This document shows positions 1 through 8,643 of a stretch of DNA of 64,000 bases, piece after piece; the first letter of the stretch is position 1; each line of letters starts with the position of its first letter. Source of the stretch: Streptomyces sp. CB02009 (GTDB taxonomy: Bacteria > Actinomycetota > Actinomycetes > Streptomycetales > Streptomycetaceae); the NCBI RefSeq assembly GCF_001905825.1, contig NZ_LIVV01000003.1, positions 540,956-604,955 on the forward strand, read 5' to 3'. The position numbers and the translations under genes are program-made. The notes beneath the pieces were generated by a model. The model saw nothing but the letters and a program-made list of their open reading frames with translations. It made no database searches and had not been told where the DNA came from.

Positions 1-9
1 ACGGCGAGG

Positions 10-40
10 TAACTGTTCCCCGCCTTTCGTTCGAATCTAC
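10..40. promoter_or_regulatory. Candidate operator/promoter element shared by both xanthine dehydrogenase loci
   Basis: The segment carries AAC-T-GTTCCCCGCCTT, then 8 bases, then ATCTAC. Almost the same arrangement (AAC-G-GTTCCCCGCCTT, 9 bases, ATCTAC) lies at 56094-56124, upstream of the second xanthine dehydrogenase and its PucR regulator. Twelve identical contiguous bases plus the shared ATCTAC at nearly the same spacing in front of two related operons suggests a common operator or promoter. PucR is the obvious candidate regulator, by inference only. Confidence 0.5.
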
Positions 41-226
41 AAGACGACGACGGGACCCAGCCAACTCCTTCATGTTTTCGGTGACTGCACCCGGGCGAGC
101 GTCGGCTTGTGTACTAGGCCACACACCGCGTTAACAGCACATGAACGTGAAGTCGAGGACCCGGCCGTCCCCCCGGAACCCCTGCGCACGACCCCCGATC
201 ACCAGAATCACTAGAAGAGAGCCACC

Positions 227-1117
227 ATGGACTTCCTTCGCCCCGCCAGCTGGGAGGAGGCGCTCGCCGCCAAGGCAGAGCACCCCACGGCCGTGCCCCT
301 TTCGGGTGGCACGGACGTCATGGTCGAGATCAATTTCGACCACCGGCGGCCCGAGTACCTCCTGGACCTGAACCGCATCGAGCTGCTGCGTGAGTGGGAG
401 GTCGGCGAGGAGAACGTCCGCCTCGGCGCCGCCGTTCCGTACACCCAGATCATGGAGAACCTCCGTGCCGAGCTGCCGGGCCTCGCGCTCGCCTCGCACA
501 CGGTCGCCTCCCCGCAGATCCGCAACCGCGGCGGCGTCGGGGGCAACCTCGGCACCGCGTCGCCCGCCGGCGACGCCCACCCGGCCCTGCTCGCCGCGGG
601 CGCCGAGGTCGAGGTCGAGTCGGTGCGCGGCAACCGGTTCATTCCGATCGACGAGTTCTACACGGGCGTGAAGCGCAACGCGCTGCAGCCCGACGAGCTC
701 ATCAAGACCGTCCACATCAAGAAGGCGGACGGCCCCCAGCAGTACTCCAAGGTCGGCACCCGCAACGCGATGGTCATCGCGGTCTGCGCCTTCGGCCTGG
801 CCCTGCACCCGGAGACCCGGACCGTGCGCACCGGCATCGGCTCCGCCGCGCCGACCCCGATCCGCGCCAAGGAGGCCGAGGCCTTCCTGAACGCGGCTCT
901 GGAGGAGGGCGGCTTCTGGGACAACGGCAAGATCATCACCCCGTCGATCGCGAAGCAGTTCGCCGACCTCTGCTCGGGCGCCGCCAACCCGATCGACGAT
1001 GTCCGAGGCACCGCCAAGTACCGCCGCCACGCCGTCGGAATCATGGCCCGCCGCCAGCTCGGCTGGACCTGGGAGCAGTACCGCGGCACCGGCCGCACGC
1101 TTGAGGGAGCTGCATAA
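227..1117 (+). CDS. Xanthine dehydrogenase family protein, FAD-binding (medium) subunit
   Basis: FAD subunit of a three-subunit molybdenum hydroxylase that oxidises purines or similar heterocycles in the cytosol. It passes electrons from the iron-sulfur subunit to NAD or another acceptor. The 296-residue protein shows the two FAD-binding signatures of the family: SGGTDVMVEI from residue 26 and NRGGVGGNLGT at 100-110. The CO dehydrogenase flavoprotein-like C-terminal domain follows. The ATG is preceded by the purine-rich GAAGAGAG. The next gene starts 2 bases after the stop, so it is translated in a tight operon with the 2Fe-2S and Mo subunits. The substrate is inferred as xanthine/hypoxanthine from the purine permease and XdhC gene downstream; other heterocycles cannot be excluded. 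Confidence 0.9.
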   Translation: MDFLRPASWEEALAAKAEHPTAVPLSGGTDVMVEINFDHRRPEYLLDLNRIELLREWEVGEENVRLGAAVPYTQIMENLRAELPGLALASHTVASPQIRNRGGVGGNLGTASPAGDAHPALLAAGAEVEVESVRGNRFIPIDEFYTGVKRNALQPDELIKTVHIKKADGPQQYSKVGTRNAMVIAVCAFGLALHPETRTVRTGIGSAAPTPIRAKEAEAFLNAALEEGGFWDNGKIITPSIAKQFADLCSGAANPIDDVRGTAKYRRHAVGIMARRQLGWTWEQYRGTGRTLEGAA

Positions 1118-1119
1118 CC

Positions 1120-1707
1120 ATGCGCGTCAATTTCACGGTCAACGGACGTCCGCAGGAAGCCGACGACGTCTGGGAGGGCGAGTCCCTCCTCTACGTCCTG
1201 CGTGAGCGGATGGGCCTGCCCGGCTCCAAGAACGCCTGCGAGCAGGGCGAGTGCGGTTCCTGCACGGTCCGCCTCGACGGAGTGCCGGTCTGTTCCTGCC
1301 TCGTCGCGGCCGGACAGGTCGAGGGCCGCGAGGTCGTCACCGTCGAGGGCCTCGCCGAGTTCGCCAAGGAGCGTTCCGAGCACGCCGGTTGCGCCTCCGG
1401 CGCCTGCGGCACCTCGCTCGACGCCGCCAAGAAGTGGGAAGCCAAGCCCGGTCAGGACTCGCAGACCGGCGAGGGCGTCGAACTCTCCCCGATCCAGCAG
1501 GCGTTCATCGACGCCGGCGCCGTCCAGTGCGGCTTCTGCACCCCCGGTCTGCTGATCGCCGCCGACGAGCTCCTGGAGCGGCAGAGCGACCCGTCCGACC
1601 AGGACATCCGTGAGGCCCTCTCCGGCAACCTCTGCCGCTGCACGGGCTACGAGAAGATCCTCGACGCGGTCCGCCTGGCGGCCGCCCGTCAGGGAGAGGC
1701 GGTCTGA
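1120..1707 (+). CDS. Xanthine dehydrogenase family protein, 2Fe-2S subunit
   Basis: Small iron-sulfur subunit carrying two [2Fe-2S] clusters that link the molybdopterin and FAD subunits. The plant-ferredoxin-like cluster uses C40, C45, C48 and C60. The second, all-helical cluster domain uses C137/C140 (QCGFC) and C172/C174 (LCRCTGY). At 195 residues it is longer than the usual ~160, because about 30 residues are inserted between the two domains (roughly 85-118). That insertion contains two extra cysteines, C91 and C96, in CASGAC. It lies 2 bases after the FAD subunit and 2 bases before the Mo subunit. The family assignment is firm; the role of the insertion is unknown. Confidence 0.92.
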   Translation: MRVNFTVNGRPQEADDVWEGESLLYVLRERMGLPGSKNACEQGECGSCTVRLDGVPVCSCLVAAGQVEGREVVTVEGLAEFAKERSEHAGCASGACGTSLDAAKKWEAKPGQDSQTGEGVELSPIQQAFIDAGAVQCGFCTPGLLIAADELLERQSDPSDQDIREALSGNLCRCTGYEKILDAVRLAAARQGEAV

Positions 1708-1709
1708 CC

Positions 1710-4112
1710 ATGGCGCAGAACACGCGCACCGTTCCGGCGGGCACGCCGACCAACGTCACCCAGAAGCACACCAAGGGCGGCATCGGCGAGTCCACCCTCC
1801 GCCCCGACGGCACGCTCAAGGTCACCGGCGAGTTCGCGTACTCCTCGGACATGTGGCACGAGGACATGCTCTGGGGCCAGACGCTCCGCTCCACCGTCGC
1901 GCACGCCGAGATCGTCTCCATCGACATCTCCGAGGCGCTCGCGATGTCCGGCGTGTACGCCGTCCTCACGTACGACGACCTGCCGACCGAGATGAAGAAC
2001 TACGGTCTGGAGATCCAGGACACCCCCGTCCTGGCGCACGGCCGGGTACGCCACCACGGCGAGCCGGTGGCCCTGATCGCCGCCGACCACCCGGAGACCG
2101 CCCGCCGCGCGGCCGCCAAGGTCAAGATCGAGTACAGGGAGCTGCCGGTCGTCACCGACGAGGCCTCCGCCCTCGCCGACGACGCCCCGCTGATCCACGA
2201 GGGCCGCGACGACCACCACATCGGTCACGTCCCGCACCCGAACATCGTGCACCGGCAGCCGATCATCCGCGGCAACGTGGAGGAGGCCCGCAAGCGCGCC
2301 GACGTCATCGTCGAGGGCGAGTACGTCTTCGGCATGCAGGACCAGGCCTTCCTCGGCCCGGAGTCCGGCCTGGCCGTGCCGTCCGAGGACGGCGGTGTCG
2401 ACCTCTACGTCGCCACCCAGTGGCTGCACTCGGACCTCAAGCAGATCGCCCCCGTCCTCGGCCTGCCCGAGGAGAAGGTCCGCATGACGCTCTCCGGCGT
2501 CGGCGGTGCCTTCGGCGGCCGCGAGGACCTGTCGATGCAGATCCACGCCTGCCTCCTGGCGCTCCGCACCGGCAAGCCGGTCAAGATCGTCTACAACCGC
2601 TTCGAGTCCTTCTTCGGCCACGTGCACCGCCACCCGGCGAAGCTGCACTACGAGCACGGCGCCACCAAGGACGGCAAGCTCACCCACCTCAAGGCCCGGA
2701 TCGTCCTCGACGGCGGCGCCTACGCCTCGGCCTCCCCGGCCGTCGTCGGCAACGCCTCCTCGCTCGGCGCCGGCCCGTACGTCGTCGACGACGTCGAGAT
2801 CGAGGCCGTCGCGCTCTACACCAACAACCCGCCCTGCGGCGCCATGCGCGGCTTCGGCGCGGTCCAGGCGTGCTTCGCGTACGAGGCGCAGATGGACAAG
2901 CTCGCGGCCAAGCTCGGCATGGACCCGGTGGAGTTCCGCCGGATGAACGCCATGGAGCAGGGCACGATCATGCCGACCGGCCAGGTCGTGGACTCCCCGG
3001 CCCCGGTCTCCGAGCTGCTGCGCCGGGTCAAGGCCCGCCCGCTCCCGCCGGAGCAGCAGTGGCTCGCCGCCGGTGAGCAGGCGGACGTCCGCGCGCTGCC
3101 GGGCGGTCTGTCGAACACCACGCACGGCGAGGGCGTCGTCCGCGGTGTCGGCTACGCCGTCGGCATCAAGAACGTCGGCTTCTCCGAGGGCTTCGACGAC
3201 TACTCCACCGCCCGCGTGCGCCTGGAGGTCATCAACGGCGAGCCCGTCGCGATGGTCCACACGGCCATGGCGGAGGTCGGCCAGGGCGGTGTCACCGTCC
3301 ACGCCCAGATCGCCCGCACGGAGCTGGGTGTCACCCAGGTGACCATCCACCCGGCCGACACCCAGGTCGGATCCGCCGGCTCGACGTCCGCCTCCCGGCA
3401 GACGTACATGACCGGCGGCGCGGTGAAGAACACCTGCGAGAAGGTGCGCGAGACCGTCCTGGAGATCGGCCGCCGCAAGTTCGGCTCGTACCACCCCGCG
3501 TGGGCCACCGCCGAACTGCTCCTGGAGAACGGCAAGGTCGTCACCGACGGCGGCGAGGTCCTCGCGGACCTGGCCGACCTCCTGGAGGGCGAGGCCGTGG
3601 ACCAGGAGCACGAGTTCCGGCACCGCCCGACCGTCCCGTTCGACCTGGTCACCGGTCAGGGCGACGGCCACGTCCAGTACACCTTCGCCGCGCACCGCGC
3701 GGTGGTGGAGGTGGACACCGAGCTCGGCCTCGTGAAGGTCATCGAGCTCGCGACCGCCCAGGACGTCGGCAAGGCGCTCAACATGCTCTCCGTCGTCGGC
3801 CAGATCCAGGGTGGCACCACCCAGGGCCTGGGCGTCGCGGTGATGGAAGAGATCATCGTGGACCCGAAGACCGCGAAGGTGCGCAACCCCTCCTTCACGG
3901 ACTACCTCATCCCGACGATCCTCGACACGCCGACCATCCCGGTCGACGTACTCGAACTGGCCGACCCCAACGCGCCGTACGGCCTGCGGGGACTCGGCGA
4001 GGCCCCGACCCTGTCGTCCACCCCGGCCGTCCTCGCGGCGATCCGGGCCGCGACGGGCCTGGAGCTCAACAAGACGCCGGTCCGCCCCGAGGCGCTCACC
4101 GGCACCCTCTAG
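1710..4112 (+). CDS. Xanthine dehydrogenase family protein, molybdopterin-binding (large) subunit
   Basis: Catalytic subunit of the molybdenum hydroxylase. The 800-residue protein begins with the small aldehyde oxidase/xanthine dehydrogenase a/b hammerhead domain (about residues 25-140), followed by the molybdopterin-binding domains. Recognisable cofactor contacts are GVGGAFGGRED in the first half and the AMRGFGAVQA loop. The active-site glutamate lies in LRGLGEAPTL (Glu764), the general base of the hydroxylases. There is no export signal, so it acts in the cytosol. It follows the Fe-S gene by 2 bases. A long-armed hairpin after the stop may end the three-gene unit. Purine oxidation is likely from the neighbouring permease and XdhC gene. 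Confidence 0.92.
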   Translation: MAQNTRTVPAGTPTNVTQKHTKGGIGESTLRPDGTLKVTGEFAYSSDMWHEDMLWGQTLRSTVAHAEIVSIDISEALAMSGVYAVLTYDDLPTEMKNYGLEIQDTPVLAHGRVRHHGEPVALIAADHPETARRAAAKVKIEYRELPVVTDEASALADDAPLIHEGRDDHHIGHVPHPNIVHRQPIIRGNVEEARKRADVIVEGEYVFGMQDQAFLGPESGLAVPSEDGGVDLYVATQWLHSDLKQIAPVLGLPEEKVRMTLSGVGGAFGGREDLSMQIHACLLALRTGKPVKIVYNRFESFFGHVHRHPAKLHYEHGATKDGKLTHLKARIVLDGGAYASASPAVVGNASSLGAGPYVVDDVEIEAVALYTNNPPCGAMRGFGAVQACFAYEAQMDKLAAKLGMDPVEFRRMNAMEQGTIMPTGQVVDSPAPVSELLRRVKARPLPPEQQWLAAGEQADVRALPGGLSNTTHGEGVVRGVGYAVGIKNVGFSEGFDDYSTARVRLEVINGEPVAMVHTAMAEVGQGGVTVHAQIARTELGVTQVTIHPADTQVGSAGSTSASRQTYMTGGAVKNTCEKVRETVLEIGRRKFGSYHPAWATAELLLENGKVVTDGGEVLADLADLLEGEAVDQEHEFRHRPTVPFDLVTGQGDGHVQYTFAAHRAVVEVDTELGLVKVIELATAQDVGKALNMLSVVGQIQGGTTQGLGVAVMEEIIVDPKTAKVRNPSFTDYLIPTILDTPTIPVDVLELADPNAPYGLRGLGEAPTLSSTPAVLAAIRAATGLELNKTPVRPEALTGTL

Positions 4113-4116
4113 GACT

Positions 4117-4176
4117 CTCCGGGCGGTACGTGCCTCCCAGGGAACGTCACACTTCCCCAGCCCGTACCGCCCGGAG
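4117..4176 (+). terminator. Inverted repeat after the xanthine dehydrogenase large subunit
   Basis: Perfect 14-base arms (CTCCGGGCGGTACG at 4117-4130 and its complement at 4163-4176) enclose a 32-base loop, starting 5 bases after the stop codon. The loop is long for a terminator, so it could instead be a processing or attenuation structure before the permease gene. Confidence 0.5.
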
Positions 4177-4183
4177 TAACCCC

Positions 4184-4260
4184 CAGCAACACCCCGCAGT
4201 ACCAGCAACACCCCGCAGTAGTCGCAGTACCAGCAATACCCGCAGTACCGATTCACCGCA
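4184..4260. repeat. Short imperfect tandem repeats (CAGCAACACCCCGCAGTA type)
   Basis: Two 19-base copies (4184-4202 and 4203-4221) differ only in their last base. They are followed by degenerate partial copies (GCAGTACCAGCAATACC, CCGATTCACCGCAGTG) up to about 4260. The rest of the gap to the permease start at 4401 holds a CTTCGAAG palindrome but no gene. Confidence 0.7.
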
Positions 4261-4400
4261 GTGCCGATTCACCCCGTTCGCCTCGGGCCGTCCCCCGGGT
4301 CGTGCAGCCCACGCAGCATCCCAAATCCCGCAACTTCAGCAGATCAGAAGTCCTTCGAAGTCTGACGCGGGTGCCCCTTTGAACCTTGGGAGTAGGCCCC

Positions 4401-5867
4401 ATGACCCAGTCGTCTGTGGAGCCCAAGACCGCTTCGGAGGACGCGGGCTCCGGCTCGAACGTCCCCGCCGGCCGCTCTTGGCTCGACCGGTACTTTCACA
4501 TCTCGGAGAGAGGATCCACCGTCGCGACGGAGATCCGCGGCGGCGTCACCACCTTCATGGCGATGGCGTACATTCTCCTGCTCAACCCCCTGATCCTCGG
4601 CGGCAAGGATGTGGACGGCAACGTCCTCAGCCAGCCCGCCCTCATCACCGCGACCGCGCTCGCCGCCGCCGTGACCACCCTGCTGATGGGCTTCTGGGGC
4701 AAGGTCCCGCTCGCCCTCGCAGCCGGTCTCAGCGTCTCCGGCGTGCTGTCCTCGCAGGTCATCGCCGTGATGACTTGGCCGCAGGCCATGGCCATGTGTG
4801 TGGCCTACGGTGTGGTGATCTGTCTCCTGGTGGTCACCGGCCTCCGCGAGATGATCATGAACGCGATCCCGCTGGCGATCAAGCACGCGATCACCATCGG
4901 CATCGGCCTCTTCATCGCGCTGATCGGCTTCGTCAAGGCCGGCTTCGTCCACGAGAACCCCTCTCCCGGGGGTGGGCCGGTCGTCCTCGGCCCGGCCGGT
5001 GAGCTGGCCGGCTGGCCGGTCCTCATCTTCGCCTTCACGCTGCTGCTGATCTTCGCGCTCCAGGCCCGCAACGTGCCCGGCGCCATCCTGATCGGCATCG
5101 TGGCGGGCACGGTCATCGCCGCCATCGTCAACGCCGTCGGCGACCTGCCGGCCAAGGCCTGGTTCTCCGGCCCGCCGGAGCTCAACGGCAGCGCGGTCTC
5201 CACGCCGGACTTCTCGCTCATCGGCGAGGTGTCGTTCAGCGGCTGGGGCGACGTCGGCTACATCACGATCACGATGATCATCTTCACGCTGGTGCTCGCC
5301 GGCTTCTTCGACGCCATGGCCACGATCATCGGCGTCGGCTCCGAGGCCAAGCTCGCGGACTCCCAGGGCCGGATGCCCGGCCTCTCCAAGGCGCTGTTCA
5401 TCGACGGTGCCGGCGGTGTCATCGGCGGCGGCGTCGGCGGCTCCGGCCAGACCGTCTTCGTCGAGTCGGCCACCGGCGTCGGCGAGGGTGCCCGCACGGG
5501 TCTCTCCTCCGTCGTCACCGGCGCGTTCTTCGCGGCCTGCCTCTTCTTCACCCCGATCACCGCGATCGTGCCGGCCGAGGTGGCCTCCGCCGCCCTGGTC
5601 GTCATCGGCGCGATGATGATGCAGAACGCCAAGCACGTCGACTGGAGCGACCGCTCCGTCGCGATCCCGGTGTTCCTCACCGTGGTCCTGATGCCGTTCA
5701 CGTACACCATCACCACGGGTGTCGCGGCCGGTGTCATCTCCTACACCGTCATCAAGACGGCGCAGGGCAAGGCACGCGAAGTGGGCGCCTTCATGTGGGG
5801 CCTGACCGCGATCTTCATCGTGTTCTTCGCGATCCATCCGATCGAGAGCTGGCTGGGCGTCAGCTGA
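4401..5867 (+). CDS. NCS2-family purine permease (AzgA/PbuG-like)
   Basis: Cytoplasmic-membrane importer predicted to take up hypoxanthine, guanine or adenine by proton symport. The 488-residue protein opens with the motif TEIRGGVTTFMAMAYILLLNP typical of AzgA/PbuG members (rather than UraA/PbuX). It has about 12 hydrophobic segments and the signature FVESATGVGEGARTGLSS in the second half. The ATG at 4401 is chosen because GGGAG sits 8 bases upstream; a TTG 15 bases earlier lacks one. It sits between the xanthine dehydrogenase subunits and xdhC, so it probably supplies their purine substrate. Confidence 0.88.
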   Translation: MTQSSVEPKTASEDAGSGSNVPAGRSWLDRYFHISERGSTVATEIRGGVTTFMAMAYILLLNPLILGGKDVDGNVLSQPALITATALAAAVTTLLMGFWGKVPLALAAGLSVSGVLSSQVIAVMTWPQAMAMCVAYGVVICLLVVTGLREMIMNAIPLAIKHAITIGIGLFIALIGFVKAGFVHENPSPGGGPVVLGPAGELAGWPVLIFAFTLLLIFALQARNVPGAILIGIVAGTVIAAIVNAVGDLPAKAWFSGPPELNGSAVSTPDFSLIGEVSFSGWGDVGYITITMIIFTLVLAGFFDAMATIIGVGSEAKLADSQGRMPGLSKALFIDGAGGVIGGGVGGSGQTVFVESATGVGEGARTGLSSVVTGAFFAACLFFTPITAIVPAEVASAALVVIGAMMMQNAKHVDWSDRSVAIPVFLTVVLMPFTYTITTGVAAGVISYTVIKTAQGKAREVGAFMWGLTAIFIVFFAIHPIESWLGVS

Positions 5868-5910
5868 CGCCCGTACCGTCGCCCTCCACACACATATCGA
5901 GGAGTTCGAG

Positions 5911-7047
5911 ATGCTGGACATCGCCGAAGAGCTGCACCGGTGGGTCGAGCAGGGACGCGATTTCGCCGTCGCCACGGTCGTGGCGGTCGGCGGGAGCGCG
6001 CCCCGGCAGCCGGGTGCCGCACTCGCCGTCGACAGCGACGGCACGGCGATCGGCTCGGTCTCCGGCGGGTGTGTGGAGGGCGCGGTCTACGACCTGTGCC
6101 AGCAGGCCATCGAGGACGGGAAGACCGTCGTCGAGCGCTTCGGCTACAGCGACGAGGACGCCTTCGCGGTCGGTCTGACCTGCGGCGGCATCATCGACAT
6201 CCTCGTCACCCCGGTCCGCGGCGGGGTCTTCCCCGCCGCGCTGGCCGCCGCCACCTCGGGGGAGGCGGCGGCCCTGGCCCGGATCGTCTCCGGCCCCGAG
6301 GACCTGATGGGACGGGCCATCCTGGTCCGCCCCGACGGCTCGTACGACGGGAAGCTCGGCGGCCACCCGGAGCTGGACCGCACCGCGGCGGGCGAGGCCC
6401 GCGCGATGCTCGACGCGGGCCGCACCGGCACGGTGGAGATAGGCGAGGACGGCAGCCGCTGCGGACAGCCGCTGACCCTGCTCGTCGAGTCCTCGGTCCC
6501 GGCCCCCCGCATGATCGTCTTCGGCGCCATCGACTTCGCCGCCGCCCTGGTCCGGGTCGGCAAGTTCCTCGGCTACCACGTCACCGTGTGCGACGCGCGG
6601 CCCGTCTTCGCGACGCCGGCCCGCTTCCCCGAGGCCGACGAGATCGTCGTCGAATGGCCCCACCGCTACCTGGAATCCACGGAGGTGGACGGCCGCACGG
6701 TGCTCTGCGTCCTGACCCACGACGCCAAGTTCGACGTGCCGCTGCTCCGGGCGGCCCTCAGGCTTCCCGTCGCCTACGTCGGCGCGATGGGCTCCCGCCG
6801 CACCCACGAGGACCGCAACAAGCGCCTCCGCGAGGTCGGCGTCACCGAACTCGAACTCGCCCGCCTGCGCTCCCCGATCGGCCTCGACCTCGGCGCCCGT
6901 ACGCCGGAGGAGACCGCCCTGTCGATCGGCGCGGAGATCGTCGCCAACCGCCGGGGCGGCACGGGCCTCTCCCTCACGGGCGCCCACACCCCGATCCACC
7001 ACGACGGCCCCCGCGCGCCCGCCGGGCGCATAGGCTCCGTCGCCTAG
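5911..7047 (+). CDS. xdhC: XdhC/CoxI family protein (Mo-cofactor maturation of xanthine dehydrogenase)
   Basis: Cytosolic chaperone that, in characterised members, binds the molybdenum cofactor, promotes its sulfuration and inserts it into xanthine dehydrogenase. The 378-residue protein has the N-terminal XdhC_CoxI domain (VGGSAPRQPGA near residue 30, SGGCVEGAV near 50) and a C-terminal Rossmann-type XdhC_C domain (FGAIDFAAAL near 207, GAMGSRRT near 292). It begins 43 bases after the purine permease, with the purine-rich ATCGAGGAGTTCGAG before the ATG, so it is probably the last gene of this purine-oxidation unit. No second copy is seen beside the fused xanthine dehydrogenase at 52-56 kb, so it may serve both enzymes. 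Confidence 0.88.
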   Translation: MLDIAEELHRWVEQGRDFAVATVVAVGGSAPRQPGAALAVDSDGTAIGSVSGGCVEGAVYDLCQQAIEDGKTVVERFGYSDEDAFAVGLTCGGIIDILVTPVRGGVFPAALAAATSGEAAALARIVSGPEDLMGRAILVRPDGSYDGKLGGHPELDRTAAGEARAMLDAGRTGTVEIGEDGSRCGQPLTLLVESSVPAPRMIVFGAIDFAAALVRVGKFLGYHVTVCDARPVFATPARFPEADEIVVEWPHRYLESTEVDGRTVLCVLTHDAKFDVPLLRAALRLPVAYVGAMGSRRTHEDRNKRLREVGVTELELARLRSPIGLDLGARTPEETALSIGAEIVANRRGGTGLSLTGAHTPIHHDGPRAPAGRIGSVA

Positions 7048-7130
7048 CCGGAGCCACGGACTCCGCGGCCCGGCGCACGGTGACACGGCGGCAGGCCGGT
7101 CATCCCGGGTTCGCCGGGCGAGGTCCCCGA

Positions 7131-7159
7131 CGGGAGGCGCGCGGTCAGTGCGCCTCCCG
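7131..7159 (-). terminator. Hairpin at the 3' end of the ROK regulator
   Basis: Perfect 10-base arms (CGGGAGGCGC at 7131-7140, complement at 7150-7159) with a 9-base loop overlap the ROK stop codon, in the convergent gap after xdhC. It could act in both directions. Confidence 0.55.
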
Positions 7160-8509
7160 GTCCCGTACGGTCGACGCCCAGGCCGGCTGCTCCTCGACCG
7201 TCTCCGTCTCGGCCCGGCGGCCGCCCCGGGCGAAGAAGTCCGCGAGCGGCAGGATCGCCGCGCCGACCGTGACCGCATCGGGGCCGAGGGTGCCCATGCC
7301 GATGGCGACGCGGGCCGCCGGGTAGGTGAGCGCGTACTCCTTCGCGTAGCCGGAGACGGTTTCGAGGAAGCGGGTGCCGAGCTGGAGGCCGGCCCAGCCG
7401 CCGACCAGGATGCGCTCGGGCTGGAAGAGGTTGATGAGGTCGGCGAATCCGGCGCCCAGGTACTCGGCGGTCTCCGCCAGGACGGCGAGCGCCGTGGCGT
7501 CCGGCTCGGTTCGCGGCGCCGTCCCGGGGTCCGCTCCCGGCTCCGTCCCGGGACCCGTCCCAGGAGCCGTGCCGGGTTCGGCCGGGTAGGCCGCGGCCAG
7601 CATCGCCGTCAGTGCCGTCTCCTCGTCCGCGCCGGCCGGGGGCACCCCGCCGGCCTCCCGCCACCGCTCCAGGAGGGCCTCCGCCCCGGCGTACGCCTCC
7701 AGGCAGCCCTGGGCTCCGCAGCGGCAGCGGCGCCCCCGCACCCGTACCGTCAGATGGCCCCACTCGATCGCCCGGCCCGGTCCCATCGGGTCGTCGACCA
7801 CGCACGCGCCGACGCCCGAACCGAACAGGACCACGACCGCGCTGCGCGCGCCCCGGCCGGCCCCGAACCACATCTCGGCCTGGCCGAGGGTCTTGGCGCC
7901 GTTGTCGATCCAGTACGGCACCGAGGCCGGAAGTTCCACGCTCTCCCGCAGCAGCCGCTCCAGGGGGACCGCGTCCCAGCCGATGGTCTGGCCGTGCACG
8001 ACCGCGCCGTCCTCGGCGGTGCGGGCGACGATGCCGGGCACGCCGACCCCGACGCCGAGGAGCCGCTCGGCGGGCACGCCCGCGGTCCGCATCACCTCCG
8101 CGATGCCCTCCCGGAGGTGGTCGACGACGACCCCGACCTCGTACCGGTCGTGAGGGTCCGCGCTGTCGACGGCCAACGGGCGTTCGGTGCGCGCGAGTTC
8201 GGTGAGGGTGAGGTCGAAGAGCTCGATCCTGATCCGGGTCTCGCCGACGTCGACACCGATCATGCAGCCGCTGTCGGGGGAGACCCGGAGCAGCGTACGG
8301 GGGCGTCCGCCGGCCGAGTCGACGCTGCCCGCCTCCTCGACGAGGCCCTCCGCGACGAGCTCCGCGACCACGTTGCTGACGGAGCCCGAGCTGAGACCGG
8401 TGGCCGGGCCGAGCGAGAAGCGGCTCAGCGGCCCGTCGAAGTAGAGGCGCTGAAGGACGGCGGTGCGGTTCTCGCGTCGCAGATCCCGCACGGTGCGGCC
8501 GTTCCGCAT
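7145..8509 (-). CDS. ROK-family transcriptional regulator
   Basis: Sugar-responsive DNA-binding regulator of the NagC/XylR type. An N-terminal winged helix (about residues 10-70, with SSGSVSNVVAELV as recognition region) precedes a sugar-kinase-like ROK domain. The zinc-binding signature CRCGAQGCLE is intact. A proline/glycine/threonine-rich run (PGTAPGTGPGTEPGADPGT) of about 30 residues is inserted in the ROK domain. The start at 8509 (MRNGRTVRDL) fits family alignments; an in-frame GTG 6 bases upstream and an ATG at 8551 are alternatives. The effector sugar is unknown and no sugar transporter or catabolic gene adjoins it. Confidence 0.85.
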   Translation of the reverse strand: MRNGRTVRDLRRENRTAVLQRLYFDGPLSRFSLGPATGLSSGSVSNVVAELVAEGLVEEAGSVDSAGGRPRTLLRVSPDSGCMIGVDVGETRIRIELFDLTLTELARTERPLAVDSADPHDRYEVGVVVDHLREGIAEVMRTAGVPAERLLGVGVGVPGIVARTAEDGAVVHGQTIGWDAVPLERLLRESVELPASVPYWIDNGAKTLGQAEMWFGAGRGARSAVVVLFGSGVGACVVDDPMGPGRAIEWGHLTVRVRGRRCRCGAQGCLEAYAGAEALLERWREAGGVPPAGADEETALTAMLAAAYPAEPGTAPGTGPGTEPGADPGTAPRTEPDATALAVLAETAEYLGAGFADLINLFQPERILVGGWAGLQLGTRFLETVSGYAKEYALTYPAARVAIGMGTLGPDAVTVGAAILPLADFFARGGRRAETETVEEQPAWASTVRDREAH

Positions 8510-8643
8510 GGTCACTTGGGCCCCCAGGTGAAGTAGTCCTGACCGCAACATACCGCTGCCGGGACCACGGGCGCGCTCTTCTCTTGAGCTTTAACTCACA
8601 TCCTGAAATAAGCCTCCGGAGCGTTCAGGACCTGAACACGGGC

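Noticed and set aside
1689..4256. 855-codon open frame on the minus strand opposite the xanthine dehydrogenase large subunit
   Set aside because: It is the antisense of a highly GC-biased gene: residues are Arg/Asp/Val/Gly-rich with no family motif, while the plus frame has all molybdopterin motifs.
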